Of a stretch of 5,370 nucleotides of DNA, positions 5,351 through 5,370 are shown piece after piece. The DNA comes from Weeksellaceae bacterium. Lineage in GTDB: Bacteria; Bacteroidota; Bacteroidia; Flavobacteriales; Weeksellaceae. The stretch spans positions 1 through 5,370 of the forward strand of contig JAKOOI010000241.1 in NCBI GenBank assembly GCA_022701475.1. Reading direction: 5' to 3'. How positions within the stretch are numbered: the stretch's first letter is position 1; every line of letters starts with the position of its first letter. Position numbers and translations under genes: made by a program. The notes beneath the pieces are model-generated. The model ran no database searches. It saw nothing but the letters and a program-made list of their open reading frames with translations, and was not told the DNA's origin.

Positions 5351-5370
5351 CACTTTTACCATATTATCTT
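5345..5370 (-). CDS. C-terminal end of a minus-strand gene (fragment)
   Basis: On the minus strand the last visible codons read D-N-M-V-K-V-N and stop at TGA (5345-5347), immediately followed by a second in-frame TGA. The other two minus frames close earlier. The position just before the two-way terminator supports a real gene end. Short endings like M-V-K-V-N occur at the ends of type IX secretion sorting domains in these bacteria, but seven residues cannot establish that. The rest lies beyond the window. Confidence 0.35.

Noticed and set aside
1..5370. CRISPR array, tRNA or rRNA gene, insertion sequence, toxin-antitoxin pair or phage-defence operon
   Set aside because: No regular spaced repeats, cloverleaf, transposase or paired small genes are visible. 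The WYL domain alone does not make a defence island.

Overview
The window looks like ordinary chromosome from a Bacteroidota bacterium, most likely Flavobacteriia of the Chryseobacterium/Weeksellaceae type. This rests on protein character (signal peptides ending in ..FSQ, an envelope protein with a TonB C-terminal 'YPGG' domain, an M23 peptidase with an 'SLDFTMPEGTE' core), the lack of clear Shine-Dalgarno sequences, and one perfect TAnnTTTG promoter element. It is assigned by recognition, not by a database search.

Layout. (1) 1-446 (+): an AT-rich small lipoprotein gene whose start lies before the window. (2) 447-766: an AT-rich intergenic stretch with inverted repeats, a promoter and a possible 22-codon leader ORF. 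(3) 767-1687 (+): a WYL-domain transcriptional regulator. (4) 1740-2804 (+): a two-gene unit of an exported TonB-C-domain protein and the tRNA adenosine deaminase tadA, 9 bases apart. (5) 2829-3587 (-): coaX, type III pantothenate kinase, convergent with tadA. (6) 3755-5199 (+): a two-gene unit, divergent from coaX, of an exported protein of unknown function and an exported M23 metallopeptidase, 8 bases apart. (7) 5295-5327: a very strong two-way terminator, then the last codons of a probable minus-strand gene running off the window.

How the genes fit together. TadA (A34 to inosine in tRNA-Arg) and CoaX (first step of CoA synthesis) are housekeeping functions. The remaining genes are envelope-directed: a lipoprotein, a periplasmic TonB-C-like protein, an exported helical protein and a cell-wall or glycan-strand endopeptidase candidate. 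The WYL protein is a lone regulator with no obvious target operon beside it. GC content jumps from roughly 30% in the first gene and spacer to roughly 50% from the WYL gene onward, judged from sampled 60-base lines.

I looked for a new multi-gene system and do not see one. The most checkable oddities are the Asn in place of the first motif Asp of CoaX, the leader ORF and dyads in front of the WYL gene, the base-composition step at the left end, and the TonB-C protein that has a signal peptide but no TonB-style anchor and spacer.
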